Shown piece after piece: positions 60,320 through 64,000 of a stretch of 64,000 bases of DNA. The notes below the pieces were generated by a model. It ran no database searches. It had not been told where the DNA came from and saw nothing but the letters and a program-made list of their open reading frames with translations. The DNA lies in the NCBI GenBank assembly GCA_947683625.1, contig CANTUR010000113.1:186001-250000 (forward strand), given 5' to 3'. A program made the position numbers and the translations under genes. Source of the DNA: Mallotus nudiflorus. Its lineage: Eukaryota > Streptophyta > Magnoliopsida > Malpighiales > Euphorbiaceae. The stretch's first letter is position 1. Every line of letters begins with the position of its first letter.

Positions 60320-60364
60320 AGCCCAACTGACTTATGTTCCGTATAGGTTGTTTACTTGAGCCCA
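60320..60364. promoter_or_regulatory. Two site II (TGGGCT) motifs upstream of the PPR gene
   Basis: AGCCCA, i.e. TGGGCT on the minus strand, occurs at 60320-60325 and 60359-60364, 39 bp apart and about 300 bp before the ATG. Site II motifs (TGGGCC/T), recognised by TCP factors, are known to be enriched in promoters of nuclear genes for organelle gene expression. Function here is inferred. Confidence 0.45.
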
Positions 60365-60537
60365 TTTCGCCTAATCTCGCCCGCCCCTGCAATGCCAGTG
60401 ACTGTGGCAATGAGTAAACTATACTTCACCCCACGCCTCCCTGCTGAACTGATGCTGAAAACCGGATAAACAAACTTGATAAGCAACAACGCCGCTTCTT
60501 CGCCTCCCTTCTCCTCACTGAACACTCTTTCCGGCCG

Positions 60538-60627
60538 GTAAGGTTTGTCTACTTACAAATCATACACACCCTGTCCTTTGTCCATCACCCTGAAGTTTAG
60601 ATTTGTGCACAAATGTTTTAATTTTAG
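60538..60627 (+). other. Probable 5'-UTR intron of the PPR gene
   Basis: CCG|GTAAGG at 60538 is a good donor following a CT-rich, GC-richer leader (60490-60537). ATTTTAG at 60627 is a plausible acceptor 37 bp before the ATG. The span is AT-rich like plant introns. The minimal 90-bp length is near the plant lower range, so this is tentative. Confidence 0.45.
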
Positions 60628-60664
60628 GTTTGGTGTTATATTTATACACACTTGAGCTGAGATT

Positions 60665-62395
60665 ATGGATTTGATAGTGCATACAAATCATACCCATGAA
60701 GGGTTTTGCTTATTTCAACACTTACCTAGAAAAAATGCAAGAACTAGTACTGGTTCTACTAGAGCTAGGGTTGGGGTTAGAAAGCTGAAACGTAGTCGTG
60801 TTTTTGCTGTTTCTTTCAATGGTAAAATTCAAAGTCTTGATAAGCCTGTACATTTAGGAAATGGACATGTCTCTCCTGTACATTCTTTGACTAATTTTGA
60901 TGAAATTGAGAGCAATAATCATCTTCGAAAGCTTGTGAGGAATGGAGAATTAGAGGAAGGTTTTAGGTTGCTGGAGAGCATGGTCTATCGCGGAGATATT
61001 CCTGATATAATATCTTGCACCAGTTTAATTCGTGGCTTTTGTAAGATTGGAAAGACTAGAAAGGCCACTCGGATTATGGAGATAATAAAGGATTCCAGTG
61101 CGGTTCCTGATGTAATTACTTATAATGTATTGATTAGCGGGTATTGCAAGGCCGGAGAGATTGATAGTGCTCTGAGGGTTTTGGACCAAATGAGTGTTGC
61201 CCCTGATGTTGTGACATATAATACAATTTTGCGAACTTTGTGTGATAGTGGAAAATTGAAGCAAGCAATGGAAGTTCTTAATCGGCAGTTGGAAAAGGAG
61301 TGTTATCCAGATGTTATCACATATACCATATTAATTGAAGCAACTTGCAGGGAAGGTGGGGTTGGACAAGCTATGAAGCTCTTGGATGAGATGCGGAGCA
61401 GGGGATGCAAACCGGATGTGGTTACTTTTAATGTTCTTGTCAATGGAATATGCAAGGAAGGGAGGTTGGACGAAGCTATTAAGTTCTTGAATAGCATGCC
61501 ATCATATGGATGCAAACCTAATGTGATTACTTATAATATTATTTTGCGTAGCATGTGTAGTACTGGAAGGTGGATGGATGCTGAGAGGCTGTTGGGTGAT
61601 ATGGTTCGTAAGGGTTGTTCCCCAAGTGTTGTTACTTTCAACATATTGATTAATTTCTTGTGTCGTAAAGGCTTATTAGGTCGAGCAATTGATATTTTGG
61701 AGAAGATGCCTAAGCTTGGATGCACTCCGAATTCCTTAAGTTACAACCCGTTGCTTCATGGGTTTTGTAAAGAAAAGAAGATGAACAGGGCAATTGAATA
61801 TTTGGAGAAAATGGTTTCTAAGGGTTGTTTTCCTGATATTGTGACCTACAACACATTACTAACTGCGTTATGCAAAGATGGAAAGGTTGATGCTGCAGTT
61901 GAGTTACTTAATCAACTGAGTAGCAAAGGTTGCTCACCTGTTTTGGTAACCTACAATACCGTCATTGATGGGCTTTCAAAGGTAGGGCAGACAGATCAAG
62001 CTGTAAAACTTTTAGATGAGATGTGTGCAAAAGGTCTCAAGCCTGATATAATCACCTATTCTTCACTCATTGGTGGGCTAAGCAGAGAAGGAAGAATAGA
62101 TAAAGCAATCAAGTTTTTTCATGATGTGGAACTTTTGGGGGTCAAACCCAATGCTATCACCTACAATTCTATAATGTTAGGACTTTGCAAGGCTCGACAG
62201 ACTGATCGTGCGATCGACTTCTTGGCTTATATGGTATCAAGGGGATGTAAACCAACGGAAGCTTCATACACCATTGTTATTGAAGGCCTGGCTTATGAAG
62301 GTTTAACTAAAGAGGCTTTAGAGTTATTGAATGAGCTATGCTTAAGAGGAGTGGTGAAGAAAAGTTCAGCAGAACAGGTGGCAGTCAGGATGTAG
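60665..62395 (+). CDS. P-class pentatricopeptide repeat protein (At1g09900-like)
   Basis: An intact 576-codon frame without coding introns. Residues 1 to about 60 are rich in Arg, Ser and Thr with few acidic residues (RKNARTSTGSTRARVGVRKL), resembling an organelle transit peptide. From about residue 85 there is one partial and then 13 consecutive PPR motifs, mostly 35 residues, typically (V/I)(V/I)TYN...GxCKxG...A...L..M...GCKPD. One is short (32 residues, LDQMSVAPD). No E, E+ or DYW tail follows, so it is a pure P-class protein of the type that binds organellar RNA for processing, stability or translation. Sequence and length (about 600) are like Arabidopsis At1g09900. The ATG at 60665 is the first in frame and precedes the basic leader. 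The 13-residue end (KKSSAEQVAVRM) is unusual but open. The organelle (chloroplast or mitochondrion) cannot be decided by eye. Confidence 0.95.
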   Translation: MDLIVHTNHTHEGFCLFQHLPRKNARTSTGSTRARVGVRKLKRSRVFAVSFNGKIQSLDKPVHLGNGHVSPVHSLTNFDEIESNNHLRKLVRNGELEEGFRLLESMVYRGDIPDIISCTSLIRGFCKIGKTRKATRIMEIIKDSSAVPDVITYNVLISGYCKAGEIDSALRVLDQMSVAPDVVTYNTILRTLCDSGKLKQAMEVLNRQLEKECYPDVITYTILIEATCREGGVGQAMKLLDEMRSRGCKPDVVTFNVLVNGICKEGRLDEAIKFLNSMPSYGCKPNVITYNIILRSMCSTGRWMDAERLLGDMVRKGCSPSVVTFNILINFLCRKGLLGRAIDILEKMPKLGCTPNSLSYNPLLHGFCKEKKMNRAIEYLEKMVSKGCFPDIVTYNTLLTALCKDGKVDAAVELLNQLSSKGCSPVLVTYNTVIDGLSKVGQTDQAVKLLDEMCAKGLKPDIITYSSLIGGLSREGRIDKAIKFFHDVELLGVKPNAITYNSIMLGLCKARQTDRAIDFLAYMVSRGCKPTEASYTIVIEGLAYEGLTKEALELLNELCLRGVVKKSSAEQVAVRM

Positions 62396-64000
62396 GTAAG
62401 GTTGCTGCATGTCATCTTTTGCTCTTGGATGCAGTACTAGTTTTTAGTAACTTTTAGACTTGTTTGTCTATCATAAATGAATTACCTTTATAAAATTTTG
62501 GTTTTACTTAATGAGCAAAATTGAAGTTTGGTTTTAGCAGGTTGTCCATGTAGTTCATATGCTCAATGTGTTTGGTTTTGGGACCTATGTGCACATCATA
62601 CCCTCGTAAAGGAATCACTAGTATCTCTCTTTTGGTTATAAGGACTTGATTCAAGTTTTTGTTTCCCTGTTTATTCTACAGTTAATATGGAGGCCATGTC
62701 ATTTTAAAAGATTTTTTTTTTTTTTTTCTATTAGAATGATATTGAACTGAGACTGTTTGTTGCAAGCTTGAGCATTGAACAATAAAATGAATTATGAGGG
62801 CTCATCTACTCAATTCTAATTTTTTCCTTAAAAAAAAAGTAAATTCATCTGTTTATATAATCTTAATTTTATTATAAGATATTCTCAAGATCCTTAATAA
62901 ATTCATATAAGAAAAAGAAAATTAGAGAGCATGCATGTGCTTTTGTGAATGTGGGAAAGAGAAGGAGAGTGAAGACCTCACCAACTCTTCAATTTCATAT
63001 CAAAATAGAATAAAAAGTTTTCATGTCAAACTGATGGAGAAGCTACTTCATCTTCTTCTCCAAGAAACTACGGTGAAGAAGGAACGAAGGTTTGCTTTCT
63101 TGCTGGGGTTTAAAGTTGAAGCTCCCATGGACAAAGAAATGAATAATTAGCAGGGGTGATGGTCGTGGTCGCAGCAGCATAAGCACAAGGCGGAGAAGAG
63201 TCACTTTCTGTGGGAAACAACAGGCAACACTACAGAGTACAGACCAGCAGGTATGACCCTTTAAGCTATGCTCAAAATTTTAATGAGACGAGGGTTGCTG
63301 GGATGATAATAATGAAGATGGAATATATCGTGGACTCTCTTCAAGATTTGCTCCTCCTCCTTTAAAATCAAATATTTGAGATCACCATTTGTATATTATG
63401 GTGATCCAACAATAATACAGCAATTGAAGTTGACATTTGTACTTGCAGACTTGTAGCTGTTGCAAGCCACAAGTACAGTACACATACAATAACGGTCCCA
63501 AGGAAAAAAACCAAGGAGTGTTGAGTCCAACCAAAACCCATCTTAAAGATGCATCACCACATATTTCTTTATATTTTATGTATGTGTACTTTTTGAGCAC
63601 TAGTATAATTTGCCCTTTACAATAAAATATAATATTCATAATTTTTGACATCTGGACATTTATGTTTGTATAATGAGCATTTTTTTTATTTGAATTAATC
63701 CAAATAGTTAATTCTCAGAAATTAGGAACCATATTTTTTTAAATTGAATATTCACATTTTTTACTACTTCTTTATAAATAAAATTAATTGCAATTATACA
63801 TCATCACAGAATGTATATCACATTTTGAAACATCTTTCTGAATCCGAGTTATTTAATATTCCTCCTAATTGATTTGATATATCAAACTATAACAATGATA
63901 TATCAGGATTTGTACCCCATCATTTCATGTCAACATTTCCTTCCAGTCCTAATGGGAAGTAAATCGCAAGTGCCATGAATGCAACTCCAGCATGCACAGC
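62396..64000. other. PPR 3' flank and downstream intergenic DNA
   Basis: The stop codon is followed at once by GTAAGG, a donor-like site, so a 3'-UTR intron is possible. AATAAAAT at about 62781 could be a polyadenylation signal. The open frame 62935-63150 (MCFCECGKEKES...) has no recognisable domain, and I do not support it as a gene. Frames at 63382-63651 oppose each other and look incidental. Confidence 0.5.

Noticed and set aside
62935..63150. 71-codon frame downstream of the PPR gene
   Set aside because: No recognisable domain, no clear promoter and unremarkable composition; cannot be supported.

Overview
The window looks like AT-rich nuclear DNA of a dicot-type flowering plant. It shows plant spliceosomal introns, Ty1/copia and Ty3/gypsy elements with plant tRNA-Met primer sites, a plant-type pentatricopeptide repeat (PPR) gene, a U-box receptor-like kinase remnant and tRNA-derived SINE-like sequence. 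I cannot name the species. Only one gene appears intact: an intronless-coding P-class PPR gene at 60665-62395 (+), near the right end. Nearly everything else is layered transposon debris.

Layout. 1-317 is the 3' end of a long LTR (family 1), followed by about 4 kb of empty AT-rich DNA and an unrecognised intron-bearing gene remnant on the minus strand (4295-5370). A decayed Ty1/copia element (Tork/TNT1-like) spans about 6173-11090. It is followed by a Mutator-like transposase remnant lacking its catalytic core (11101-11840). From 13850 to 27230 is a nest of family-1 LTRs, whose primer site and reverse transcriptase remnant suggest a Tekay/Del-like Ty3/gypsy element. Copy B (14694-17934) sits inside reverse-oriented copy C with a CTAAC target duplication. 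Copy G is abutted by copy D (21432-25250), which keeps a primer site and a wrecked RT. A second gypsy element (CRM-like chromovirus) fills about 27231-33770, with gag, protease, RT, RNase H and integrase all recognisable but broken by stops and frameshifts.

The right half has two solo LTRs of a second family (35510-37620 and 44323-46497), tandem duplications near 38.7 and 39.6-40.1 kb, a U-box/kinase pseudogene on the minus strand (41960-43325), a minus-strand family-1 solo LTR (48479-51634, TSD CATTT), and a pair of about 250-bp inverted repeats (52060-52312 and 58458-58711) enclosing a plus-strand family-1 solo LTR (53825-57228, TSD TTTAG). The PPR gene follows, with two site II (TGGGCT) promoter motifs and a probable 5'-UTR intron.

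The most interesting signal is inside the LTRs. Family 1 shows several stem-loops whose arms change together between copies, including full replacement of stem sequence, and conserved splice-like sites framing a 254-nt 'LTR exon'. Family 2 carries 20-nt-period tandem hairpins whose stems also differ between copies but still pair. These suggest selection on LTR RNA or DNA structure while the elements were active. All coordinates and pairings were read by eye; no alignment or folding program was run.
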